This document shows, piece after piece, positions 46,101 through 57,198 of a stretch of 64,000 bases of DNA. How positions within the stretch are numbered: position 1 is the stretch's first letter; each line of letters begins with the position of its first letter. The notes under the pieces are model-generated. The model saw only the letters and a list, made by a program, of their open reading frames with translations, did not search any database and was not told the origin of the DNA. Origin of the DNA: Cyclina sinensis (taxonomy: Eukaryota; Mollusca; Bivalvia; Venerida; Veneridae). The position numbers were made by a program, and so were the translations under genes. The stretch spans positions 46,378,352 through 46,442,351 of the forward strand of contig JAAONU010000011.1 of the NCBI GenBank assembly GCA_012932295.1, written 5' to 3'.

Positions 46101-48724
46101 AATAACCTGTGAAAAAAATTGGCAGAACCATTTCGCAGACTTCCACCACAATATTTGGTGACCATGACCGCGGTGGGGATCCTCAATATGCGGTGGACTT
46201 TGTCACGTTTTATTGAATGGGTAGTCCATAGTGACCTCGAGGAAACTAGAGTTCCTCTTAGCGTGTACTGTATCTGGGGATGTTTCTAAACTCCAAATTT
46301 CACCATTTTCATATTTAGATGTTGAATTCTGCTTAAGACGCTGCTAGTGGGGCCTTGTAATCCCTCATTATATTTAATGTTTCAAGATAATGTGCCCCCT
46401 TCTGGTTTTAGCCTATTTAAGTTTTAACTTAAAATTTCAAAACATTTTCTTAGAAAGAAGGGACATAACTTTGTCAATATGCAAAGAAGAGATGTAGAAC
46501 TTGTCCTGCTGTGCTTGCGTGTGACCCTCCATATACATCTTAAATGTTTCAACTTTCAAGTTAATACCTTTTAGGTTTCAGAGATATTATAGTAAATGTA
46601 AATTAAAAGACTTTTTTAAAGTAAAAAAGGGACATAACTTTGTCAAAATGCAGAAACAAGCTATAAAACTTGGCCAGCTAATGATGCTTGTAACTTTTCA
46701 AATACATTTAAAGTTTCAGAGAACATCTGATTTGGTGTCAAAGTTATTTAAGTATATGTTTATTTTAGAAAGTTTTCTAAGTAAAAAACGGGCATACCTT
46801 TGTAATGCAATGAAGAGTTATGAAAATTGGCCTACTGAGCATTCTGGAGCATTTTTCTCTTCAGAGCACTTATAACAAAGCAATCCATTAAAACTAACAG
46901 AAAAGGTGACCTTACTATAACATCCTCCTCCATCTGTTCAATAGGGCAATCACATCTTCCTCGTCTAATTGTAGCAGTGATTTTCTCGACTGCATCTTTC
47001 TCTATTTCGTTCACTGTCTCCGTTATTGCATCTCTTGTACATGCATCACAGCTTGCTATAACATATTATGTAAACTTGGATAAAATTGTTCTATACAGTG
47101 TAATAACTGTACACACATTAGGCTATACCCTTGGTCAATATGACTTTTTTTAGGTCAATAAATCCTCACATTGACAGCACTTGAGATAATAATTGTTCAG
47201 CACTGAGTATTTCTTATCTATTATCAAGCATTTTAAAAGTCTGCCCTTTTAATTTTATCAATTAATGTTAAAAACATGTATATAATTTTTTGGAATTAGC
47301 ACAGGTCTAAAACATTGAAATATCTATTGAAGGAAAGTTATTTCCAGTAGACTTCCTTTTAGTAGAGCATATAAATGGTGAAAAAATTATACTTGAAAAT
47401 GAACAAATAAAATTTGAGATAAGATATTTCTTTGATTTCTGTCATATAATGCTATCCTGTTTTCAGACTAGAAAAAACTATGCATGTTTTTTACCACCAA
47501 AGTTATTTGCTGTAAAAGAACTGTCTGGTTTTGAGAACAAAAAAATTACAAACATTTTATCCCACAGTTATGTATATATGTCATATTGTGTTACTTGTGT
47601 AGGAAGGATATATAAAAACCTTGTGACTGTCACTTACATTTCACTATATACATATTCAGGTAGTCTTTCCAATTCTCAAGATGGTCTACAGTCAGTGTTT
47701 TTTGTATCAACTTTTTATATATGCTAGCCTGTATTATTCTAGTCTCTGAAAAGAAACAAAGAAGTAAAATATCAACATAAGGCTAAAATTCATAAAACGT
47801 TGACTGACCTGTGAAAAGAACTATCCAACTACTTGTTCTAAAGTGAACTGACTGTCATGCGGTTTTTATCTATTTAGTAAATACAGCCAGCAGCTTAAAT
47901 AAAGATATACCCTACAATTAACATACACTACAATTAAGCAATGATATAGAGGATACTTGTATGTTTCACTGAAATATTGATTTTATTTCACGAGTGAAGA
48001 CAAAAAATATATATTTTCATGAGTGGCGTAGAAATGTTGTCTGCTATTTTTGGTTAATCATGGGTCGTAACTCTGTCGATCTCTAATTAATTTGTGTTGA
48101 AATACCCAGATGCGTAAGTTTACATGCTGACAACTATTCATGACACCAGCAGTTATACGTTTGGAGTTTCACACAACACAAGTCTGAAAATGCTATTTTA
48201 CATGTACTTAATCAAGGGGCATAACTATGCCGACCTCCAATAAATTTGCATCAAAATACCCAGGTGCATTCATTTGGAGTTACATGCAACAAAAACCGGC
48301 GTGACAGCAAACGAAAGGACAAGGGCAAATCTATAACCCCCCCCCACACACACACACGCACACACACCAAATGGCTTTATCCTTTAAGCATTAAAACACC
48401 CAGAAAGTATTAAACTGGGATCAATTGACTATTCACTCAATAATGGTACAACAATAACTTTCTATAATAAGACTAATAATAAAATATTCTTTTTATTTGT
48501 TGTACATAGACTTATTAACTAACACCCTGACAGCCGAATATATTCCAATCAATAATATCATACATATTGAAAACTGAACACTCTTTCTTTTAGGGCATGC
48601 AAATGTACACATGTACTTCAGTTTGACTACAGTTTATCTGTATGTTTTACGATCTTTAAAACAAAGAATTACCTTCATCGGGTATAAGAATGTTACTTGC
48701 ATCAAAGTCTTCCTCTAATTCTTC
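42179..48724 (-). CDS. Ankyrin-repeat and SOCS-box protein (ASB type)
   Basis: Coding exons 48673-48724, 46916-47055, 44456-44996 and 42179-43164 join in phase to give at least 572 residues; the start codon lies further upstream (a candidate is at 54023-54037). The N-terminal part is acidic (EELEEDFDASNILIPDE). About twelve ankyrin repeats follow, for example YTPLHIAAWNGHLNTVKILL and DTPLHYAAYNGMTRAVELLI. The end (PPKLISICRNFYRKYF, then MDIPVTLKRFL) matches a SOCS box: an elongin-C BC box L-x3-C-x3, then a degenerate Cul5 box. ASB proteins are substrate receptors of Cullin-5 ubiquitin ligases. A Ser/Asp/Glu-rich tail (DSSDNSSEDEED) closes the protein. The exact ASB member and substrate are unknown; the family call is strong, the SOCS box moderately so. 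Confidence 0.85.
43358..43595. mobile_element. Short inverted-repeat element (MITE-like) in ASB-type intron
   Basis: CCAGGCGCGTAGCTAGCC at the left end is the near-complement of GGCAGCTACGCGCCTGG at the right end, with one indel. The element is about 238 bp. A GAGG at each edge may be a target duplication, overlapping the terminal repeat on the right. The interior has a C/G run and poly(T); no coding capacity. Confidence 0.75.
44456..44996 (-). CDS. ASB-type gene, exon with ankyrin repeats 1-6
   Basis: Acceptor TTTTTTCAG|AAAGAA, donor TATACAG|GTAATT, phase 1 out. Repeats include HIPTPLHIAIYHNQIDIVKF and TSPLMYAVQMRNIDMVKLLL. The intron splits repeat 6. Confidence 0.9.
46370..46860. repeat. 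Diverged interspersed repeat in ASB-type intron
   Basis: Three units of roughly 170 bp share 'gggacataactttgtcaa', 'atgcagaaacaagctataaa' and a following 'aaagtttcagaga'. No coding function. Confidence 0.6.
46916..47055 (-). CDS. ASB-type gene, exon 3 from the 5' end as modelled
   Basis: Acceptor TGTTATAG|CAAGCT, donor GTTATA|GTAAGG. Encodes SCDACTRDAITETVNEIEKD and onwards to EQMEEDVI, a helical acidic linker before the ankyrin repeats. Confidence 0.82.
47056..48672. other. ASB-type intron with a two-unit interspersed repeat
   Basis: Between about 48040 and 48310 two units share 'taactctgtcgatctctaat', 'tttgtgttgaaatacccaga' and 'tttggagttacatgcaac'. The rest is AT-rich; a CA-rich tract lies near 48338-48368. 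No gene. Confidence 0.5.
48673..48724 (-). CDS. ASB-type gene, 52-nt exon
   Basis: Acceptor TTTTCCCTAG|GAAGAA, donor GATGAAG|GTAATT. Encodes EELEEDFDASNILIPDE. Phases fit both neighbours (0 in, 1 out). Confidence 0.75.
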
Positions 48725-48837
48725 CTAGGGAAAATATAAAAACAAATATTTACACACATTTTAAAAAGAGAAACCTTCATCTGAAGAGAAAAGAATATAC
48801 TAATTCAGTTATGCCCCACCACTAAAACCAGGATCAG

Positions 48838-49065
48838 CAGTGGTCGAACAGTTAGAGTGCGGAACTCTAATTCCTTCAGTTGCTGGTTTCGAATCTGAAC
48901 AGGGATGAGAGTCTACAGTAACTTTCCACATTCCTCACTTTCAGTGCGAGTACTAGTTTGAACCCAGGAAGCAGTCATCGAGTGAGATTAATATAAGTAG
49001 CAAGAAATTGCTTCTCAATTAATGTAAATTAAATAAGACCAGTCAAAAAAATGGTCTTAATAACA
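48838..49065 (+). mobile_element. tRNA-derived SINE
   Basis: Head with 'tggtcgaacagttagagtgc' (A box) and 'ctggtttcgaatctg' (B box), body with 'cagtgcgagtactagtttga' and 'acccaggaag'. The same body motif occurs at 60440-60480, so it is one family. Confidence 0.7.
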
Positions 49066-49359
49066 AAATCAATCTAAATACCAGTAGTACACATCATTTG
49101 TTCACTAAATTACAGACTTATTTCACTTTCACAAGATTTTTTTATTATTATTATTTAAAGTATTCTTAATACATGTACTGGGACTTTTCTGCACAAATAT
49201 ATTCAATGATTCAATACTTTAAATATTTCTGTACCTTACTATATTGCTATATTACTGAAATTCTATCAAAAGCGTAGTGAAGTTATATAAGATACTTTAG
49301 AATTATCCTATTCAGCTAGTACTGATCACAAATGTGGTATGTTCATATAAATCAAATAC

Positions 49360-49640
49360 CCAGGATGGGGTTCAAACCCCTACCCAACTGCTTGCAAGTT
49401 AGAATCCAAACAAGTTTTTGTGTTTGAGTAACCGTATGACCATTACAAAAGTGCATGTAACAAGGCTGTGACATACCTCTCTCCATCAGAATTTATCCTG
49501 GGGTCACAAGTTTAACATAACTAATTATCTTTCAGATAAGACCTTAAACCAAAGTCCCATGTATCAAGTGCTAAACACTGAGCATGAAAAGAACCAGTAA
49601 TGTCCTGCAATGGGTTAACCTAAAATACATTTGTAACTAA
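49360..49640. mobile_element. SINE-like fragments
   Basis: 'gatggggttcaaacccctac' contains a B box-like sequence on the minus strand. Further on, 'agaccttaaaccaaagtccc' and 'actgagcatgaaaagaacca' match the body of the SINE at 18415-18625. Confidence 0.5.
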
Positions 49641-50820
49641 GCTCTGCATGAAGCATTGGTGATATGGGCAACCAGTGCCAACAATGAACTCAACAAAGCG
49701 AATCTGTTTTAGAATGGTCAGAATAAAGATTTAAACTACATGAAAGTACATGTGTAGCCATGTAACAGACATTTATCACAAAAATACTTCTGTTGTTACT
49801 GATGACTGCACACTCCCTTCAATTTTATATAAAAATTCAACAACTCAATGAGGAATCAATTCTGGTTTAGAGCACTGATTTAAGTTAATAACCAAACAGG
49901 CAGTCGGTTCAAATACTTTAGTGACTTAAGAGTTTCTCTGATGTACTGCATCTTTCTGTTAATCCTTAGCCTGCTGAATATCTTAAATGGGCTTGTCCAT
50001 CTTTTAATTTGGACAGATCCATTAATGGTTTATGGGGGTGCTTAATGAAAATTTACCAACTGAATAGCGAAAAGTGAAGACCTTGATCAGACTTGGTCTG
50101 CACTAGTCACAAAGGCAAACACAATCAATGCCAGTAGGATAAGGTTCATAGATGGGAGCTAATGCAGGAAGTCTGCTTCCAGGCTTCATTTAATAACCTT
50201 TGTTTCAAATTTAATCTTATAATATAAATAATAATAATAATACAATATTACAAGAGTTGCCTTCCTTCCTTATCCTTGTAATCACTATTGTATTGAATTG
50301 GATATTCATTAAACTTGAAAAATACTTTTAATCCTATTGTCTTGAATTGGATATTCATTAAACTTGAAAAATACTTTTAAAAAGTAAATGACCAATGTTA
50401 TTTTTTTCAACATTTCATTGTCTTATAAAATGCATGTGGCAGTAGGTACTTGAACTTTTGAGGAGTTTGTCCTTATTTTCATATCACAGTTATGAAGTTT
50501 ATTGTTATCATCAGATATTTACTAGACTGATTTCCAGTGCTACTTTTAACTGGGCTTGTGTTAAACTTCTAGACAATAACTTGTAAAATAATAATAATTT
50601 TGCTGATTCTGAAAAGACTTTTACCCTGTATATTGGTTTTCTCACAATTTTCTACAGTAATCTCACCTAATGTTATTACAGTAAGAGGTTCCAGTTAATC
50701 TTAATAATTTTACACCAGAAAAATACAATTTCTCCAGTATATTAGATCCAGTAAATTCTTATTTTAAGTATGTGTTTGTAAGTTTGACAAATGTGATTCA
50801 TGATTCATATTTTATCACAG
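49641..50820. other. Repeat-derived and unassigned DNA upstream of the ASB-type exons
   Basis: About 49960-50150 resembles a diverged interspersed repeat ('ttagcctgctgaatatctta', 'gatcagacttggtctgcact'). At 50289-50385 a segment of about 49 bp is directly duplicated ('gaattggatattcattaaac'). No gene. Confidence 0.5.
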
Positions 50821-53800
50821 AAAAAAACAAGAAGGCCATGATGGCCCTGTATCGCTCACCTGAGTATGACTGCTTTTAACAAAGTTGCTATGGACCTGGT
50901 TAATTGACCCCAGATGACCCATATTCGAACTTGACCTAGAAATTATTGAAACAATCTCTTTGACAAATTTCAAGGTTATTTGTACTGAAAATGTTACCTC
51001 TAGAGTGTTAAGAAGGTTTTTCCATATTTGGGCTCTATCACCTTGCTTTTTAACCTAGATGTCCCATATTCGAACTTGAGCTACAAATTATCAAAACAAT
51101 CTCTCCAACAAATTTCCAGGATATTTGGACTGAAAAAGTAGTCTCTAGAGTGTTAACAAAGTTTTTCGATATTTAGGCTCTGTGACCTAGTTTTTGACCC
51201 CAGATAACCCATATCCCAACTTGAGCTACAAATCATCAAAACAACCTTTCTGACAAATTTCCAGGACATTTGGACTGAAATGTAGCCTCTAGAGTGTTTA
51301 CAAAGTTTTTCCATATTTGGGCTCTGTGACCTAGATGTTTCAACTCCAGATGACCCATATTCAAATTTGACCTAGAAACCATAGAATTAAGTTGTCTGAC
51401 AAATTTCCAGGTTATTTGGAATTAAAATGTTACCTCTAGAGGGTTAACAAGGTTTTTCCATATTTGGGCTCTGTGACCTAGTTTTTGACCCAAGATGACC
51501 CATACTCCAACTTGAGCTACAAATCATCAAGAAAACCTGTCTGACAAATTTCCAGGATATATGAACTGAAAATGTTCTGGAGTGTTAAAAAGTTTTTTAC
51601 ATATTTGGACCATGTGACCTAGTTTTTGATCCCAGATGACCCATATCCAAATTTGAGCTGGAAATCATTAAAACAACCTTTCTGACAAATTTCAAGGACA
51701 TTTGGACTGAAAATGTAACCTCAAGAGCATTAACAAGGTTTTTCTACTTTTGGGCTCTGTGATCTAGTTTTTGATCCCAGAAAACCTACATTCAAAACTG
51801 AGCTAGAAATCATCGATAGAACCTTTCTGACAAATTTCCAGGTTATTTGGACTGAAAATGCTACCTTTAGAATGTTAACAAGGTTTTTCCATATTTGGAC
51901 TCTGTGACCTAGTTAGTGACCCAAGATGACCCATATTCGAACTTGATCTAGAAATTCTCAAGGCAACCTTTCTGACAAATTTCCAGATTATTTGGGCTGA
52001 AAATGTAACCTTTTGAGTGTTAACAAGATTTTTATATTTTTAGGCTCTGTAACCTAGTTTTTGAACCCAGATGACCCATATTTGAACTTGAGCTAGAAAT
52101 CATCCATAGAACCTTTCTGACAAATTTCAAGATTATTTGGGCTGAAAATGTAACCTCTACAGTGTTAACAAGATGTTTCTATTTTTGGGCTCTGTGACCT
52201 AGTTTTTGAACCCAGATGTCCCATATTCGAACTTGAGCTACAAATTATCAAAACAATCTCTCCAACAAATTTCCAGGATATTTGGACTGAAAAAGTAGTC
52301 TCTAGAGTGTTAACAAAGTTTTTCGATATTTAGGCTCTGTGACCTAGTTTTTGACCCCAGATAACCCATATCCCAACTTGAGCTACATGTACAAATCATC
52401 AAAACAACCTTTCTGACAAATTTCCAGGACATTTGGACTGAAATGTAGCCTCTAGAGTGTTTACAAAGTTTTTCCATATTTGGGCTCTGTGACCTAGATG
52501 TTTCAACTCCAGATGACCCATATTCAAATTTGACCTAGAAACCATAGAATTAACTTGTCTGACAAATTTCCAGGTTATTTGGAATTAAAATGTTACCTCT
52601 AGAGTGTTAACAAGGTTTTTCCATATTTGGGCTCTGTGACCTAGTTTTTGACCCAAGATGACCCATACTCCAACTTGAGCTACAAATCATCAAGAAAACC
52701 TGTCTGACAAATTTCCAGGATATATGGACTGAAAATGTTCTGGAGTGTTAAAAAGTTTTTTACATATTTGGACCATGTGACCTAGTTTTTGATCCCAGAT
52801 GACCCATATCCAAATTTGAGCTGGAAATCATTAAAACAACCTTTCTGACAAATTTCAAGGACATTTGGACTGAAAATGTAACCTCAAGAGCATTAACAAG
52901 GTTTTTCTACTTTTGGGCTCTGTGATCTAGTTTTTGATCCCAGAAAACCTACATTCAAAACTGAGCTAGAAATCATCGATAGAACCTTTCTGACAAATTT
53001 CCAGGTTATTTGGACTGAAAATGCTACCTTTAGAATGTTAACAAGGTTTTTCCATATTTGGACTCTGTGACCTAGTTAGTGACCCAAGATGACCCATATT
53101 CAAACTTGATCTAGAAATTCTCAAGGCAACCTTTCTGACAAATTTCCAGATTATTTGGGCTGAAAATGTAACCTTTAGAGTGTTAACAAGATTTTTATAT
53201 TTTTCGGCTCTGTAACCTAGTTTTTGAACCCAGATGACCCATATTTGAACTTGAGCTAGAAATCATCCATAGAACCTTTCTGACAAATTTCCAGATTATT
53301 TGGGCTGAAAATGTAACCTCTAGAGTGTTAACAAGATGTTTCTATTTTTGGGCTCTGTGACCTAGTTTTTGAACCCAGATGACCCATAATCAAACTTGAG
53401 CTAGAAGTCATAGAAGCAACCTTCCTGACAAATTTCAAGATTATTTGGTCTAAATTTTTTTAAATGTTACCTCTGGAGTGTTAACAAGGTTTTTCAATAT
53501 TTGGACTCTGTGACCTAGTTTCTGACCCAAGATGACCCATATTTGAACTTGACCTATAAATCATCAAAGCAACCTTTCTGACAAATTTCCAGATTATTTG
53601 GGCTGAAAATGTAACCTCTAGAGTGTTAACAAGATTTTTTCTATTTTTGGGCTCCATGACCTAGTTTTTGAACCCAGATGACCCATATTTGAACTAGAAG
53701 CTAGAAATCATCAATAGAACTTTTCTGACAAATTTCCAGGATATTTTGACTGAAAAAGTAGCCTCTCGAGTGTTAACAAGGTTTTTCTATATTAGGGCAC

Positions 53801-54006
53801 TGTGACCTAGTTTTCCAACCCTGACAACCCACGTTCGAACTCGTCCGAGATATTAATGAGACAAACATCCTGACCAAGTTTCATGACAATTGAGGCAAAA
53901 ATGTGACAACTAGAGTGTTAACAATTTAACTGTGGATGGACGGACGGACGATGGACAAAAGGTGATCAGAAAAGCTCACTCTGTCACTACGTGACAGGTA
54001 AGCTAA
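50821..54006 (+). repeat. 3.2-kb interspersed repeat of about 160-bp units with a 1.16-kb duplication
   Basis: The left border is 'aagaaggccatgatggccct' then 'gtatcgctcacctgag'; the right border is 'ggacggacgatggacaaaag' then 'ctcactctgtcactacgtga' and 'caggtaagctaa'. The interior is about 19 units of roughly 160 bp, each with 'tctgacaaatttccaggtta', 'tttggactgaaaatgt', 'gagtgttaacaaggtttttc' and 'gggctctgtgacctagtttt'. Positions 51061-52217 and 52218-53380 are near-identical copies with a shift of about 1157 bp. No coding function. Confidence 0.9.
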
Positions 54007-54022
54007 AAACCCAGCAGATTAC

Positions 54023-54037
54023 CATAACATGATCCAT
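54023..54037 (-). CDS. Tentative first coding exon of the ASB-type gene
   Basis: ATGGATCATGTTATG|GTAATC on the minus strand would supply MDHVM in phase 0, matching the next exon, and has a good start context (AAAGATGG). It lies 5.3 kb upstream, across the large repeat. Such short ATG-to-donor matches occur by chance, so this is weak. Confidence 0.3.
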
Positions 54038-55290
54038 CTTTGATTACTTCTTTTAAGCCAACTCTATCTAGAAGTGATTTTCTCTAAGATCAGTTCTGAA
54101 ATAAAGAATGATAAATGTGTTGTAAATGTGTGTTCTGGAAGTGATGCTACTGGTATAAGCTTAATACCTAAATACAGTCTCTGTAAGGTAAAATATATAA
54201 TTGCCTGTAACATATTCAGTATATAAATTCAGAGTCTTCCAGAATGTCTAGGTGTAATCCAAAAAAAGCCTTGTTCAGATTTTGTAAAAAATAATTTAAG
54301 TGACATCTTGAGCATATTCTGAGATACTTCTGTTTTGGGTCAGAAGATACTGACCCATACAAAAAACAAAAACAAAAAAAAACACAATATTGCAACATGG
54401 GTACAGTTTGTTGCACTAGTTCAGAACAGCCCACTTTAAAAATATCTCAGCTGACACTTTACCTTTCATCAATTACACTGTGACTAGATATCAATAGATC
54501 TGAATAAGTATAAGTTTTATTTTCAACCCACAAGTAATAACACTCTTTCCTTGCAATTATGGATGTTTCATCAAACTAACAGTTCGTCAAACTTAATTTA
54601 TATTGTAGGTGAGAAGTCTTTTCATCAAAATTAATTCATATAGAGTCAGTTACTCTTCGTTCCCACATCTAATGAATGCAACAGACCCTAATGATAAATG
54701 AATGCTTTACTGAATGAATATCAAAAACAAATGAAAGAAGGACAAACATAGAAGGTTAAATTTTGATATTGGAACAGTAAGTGAATTTTTATTCACCGAT
54801 TAGCTGACAAAATCAAATTATCTGAAGAGTATGCAGTGTGGCAATTGATAAAATACTTTATTGTCAAGTCTGCAAATTTATATCATTATCTAACTTTGAT
54901 AATTAAACTAAATCTAATATTAAAGATTTGTTTTTATTCAATATTATTCAACACCAGGTAAAAATTAACATTAAGATGAAAATTTTGTTGCATTTTTTGT
55001 GCCTGTTTTTATGTTAATATATTCACGTTTTTCCTTCTAATTGATTTTCCCTGAAAAAAAAAATGTATTTTTATTGTTCTCGTCTTCCTATCAATGTTGT
55101 TTATAACTGTAAATTAGAATGTATGTACATGTTGGTTTGTGATAATTTTATTGTTTATAAGTAAATATTATTTTTTATATTGTCATATTATACTATGAAA
55201 AATAGTGCCTAAAAGAATGTACATGTATACTGTTGTTTTCATTTGCAAAATAATAATGTCCATGTTCCCGCAGGGGTTTTGACATGGGTG
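54038..55290. other. AT-rich intergenic DNA
   Basis: No gene was recognised. A diverged terminus of the element family at 55293-57198 lies at 54561-54635 ('tgtttcatcaaactaacagt' then 'tcgtcaaacttaattta'). Confidence 0.5.
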
Positions 55291-55592
55291 CTGGAGGTTT
55301 CGTCACACTACCGGTTCGTCACACTTATTTTTCTGCACAAATCAGGTTGAGGTTTCGTCACAATTAATTTATATAGTAGATACGGTAATAGAAAACTGCC
55401 GACGGCGACAAATGTTAATAACAAGCAATTATTTTATATGATCTGAATGTCTTAATTGATCTAGTTTTTAGAAACATTTATAATATAATTTTAATTTGCA
55501 ATAATTGCACAAATTTTAGTCATGTTTTGTTCTTTAATGATCTTTTATGCATCAAAATAAAAGATGTTTTCGAAGATGCTTAGAATTTAAAT

Positions 55593-56788
55593 CAGGGTGT
55601 TCGGTAGACTCTGAAACTCAAGGGTCAATGACCCATCAGATAAAACTTTCAAGGGTCAAACTGAGATTCTGAAGGGTCAAACTGAAATTTTCAAGGGCCT
55701 AAGTAATAATTACAATCCTCTTTTAATTCAGGTTGAAACAGTGTTTTATAACACCTCATTAATCTGTGGGGTTTTTTTTACAGTTTTTTGGGAAGGGGGT
55801 CAGTGCCCATTGGGTGGGCCAATTGGAACTATCATTATGACTATCACTAGTATTCCTCACCAAAAAAAAAAAAAAAAAAAAAAAAAAACTTGTAATTGCA
55901 TGTGAACAAGGCCCTAGCCTCTTTTTTCTTTGATTTAGGTTTCAACTTATTACTGGCCAATGTCAATACTGACTATTTTAGGCAGGTTAGAAATTATGCT
56001 GAGTTAAGGCTTTGTATGTTTATATTTTCTTAAATGCAAACTGGTACTTATAATCAAATTATGACCACTGATCTTAATAAATTAACTGTTTGTTGTAAGT
56101 TTGCCTTATAAAGAGTCTCAAAGACTCTGTTTTCTATAAATACTAAAATACGACGATGTCGCGGAAATATATGACAAACGGAATTTATCCGAGATTTGCA
56201 CTCGCTGCTTCATGTTTTATGAACTTACTATTTGCTGTCATTCACACAAAACGTAAAGTAAATATCGTGAAGCATAACTGAGTGCATAGGCAGTCAAAAG
56301 TAATGCTATCAACAACCATCAAAATTTCGCATATTTTTTTCTCTTGTCGATGAGGATTTTTTGCTGTTTCTCGGGGAAAAATATATACTCCGACAGGTGG
56401 GGAAAAGGGTCAAATGTCGCCACATAATTTGGCCAAAAGTAACACTGTTAATTGTATTTCATGTCTGACTTTGGTATCGATTTTTTTCTATAACTTCTCG
56501 CTCTCAGATTATGACCACGTGCATGTTGACCGCTGATTGGCTGAAACCACTTCAGTGTGGAAAATTCGCCCCGCCTACTTTACATGTATGCGGAAAAAAT
56601 CCTTTTCAAGTCTCTTTAGCAACAACATTTATTGACATTGATTGACAACAAGCAAGTCTTCATGCAGCCGTGGATATTTCTCACGAGTCAAATATGACTC
56701 GCGGGCTGATTTTATGACGGGTCAAATGAGTGTATTTGAGAATTTTCACGGGTCAAGACCCGAGACCTCGGGTCAAACGAACACCCTG
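55593..56788. mobile_element. Inner transposon nested in 55293-57198
   Basis: Terminal repeats CAGGGTGTTCG (55593) and CGAACACCCTG (ending 56788) are flanked by TAAAT on both sides (55588-55592 and 56789-56793). The subterminal parts carry repeated 'agggtcaa' motifs on the left and 'cgggtcaa' on the right. The interior has a poly(A) tract at about 55862-55888 and no recognisable transposase. CAGGG-type termini occur in hAT elements, but those usually make 8-bp duplications. Confidence 0.82.
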
Positions 56789-56847
56789 TAAATACTAAAG
56801 TTGTTATTTCTGGATGATATTTCTTAAAAAGGGAATCTTTTAGCCGT

Positions 56848-56980
56848 TTTCTATTAAATTAAAAAATATTCAGTATCTTTATGGTACTGTTTCCAGCATC
56901 ATTTTAACCCCTGTTTCTATTAAATTAAAAAATATTCAGTATATATTTTTGTTACTGTTTCCAGCATTATTTTAACCTTA
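56848..56980. repeat. Two tandem copies of about 67 bp
   Basis: 'tctattaaattaaaaaatat' and 'tactgtttccagcat' recur once in direct order, in the outer transposon. Confidence 0.85.
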
Positions 56981-57198
56981 ATCAACACTAATTATGTTAA
57001 ATATGCCGCAGTTTGATTCATCATAATTCAATAACATCCATGCATTAATAGCTTAAGTACTGCTTTAATAATCAATATTTTATGATTGCATTCAATATAC
57101 AATAGGTGTGAATTACTCTATAATATCATTGTGACGAAACCTCTTTTCTGTCACTGTATAAAATAAATGTGACGAACCGGTAGTGTGACGAAACCTCC

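Larger units (their letters stand above)
55293..57198. mobile_element. Outer DNA transposon with repeated TTCGTCACA end modules
   Basis: The left end GGAGGTTTCGTCACACTACC-GGTTCGTCACA is matched by its complement at the right end (finishing 57198). A third module (GAGGTTTCGTCACAATTAA at 55349, complement at about 57128) lies inside each end. Without the inner insertion (55593-56788) the element is about 0.7 kb. No transposase or clear target duplication was seen. Confidence 0.8.

Noticed and set aside
54216..54434. 72-codon minus-strand frame as a first exon of the ASB-type gene
   Set aside because: No suitable donor in the right phase and no family features.
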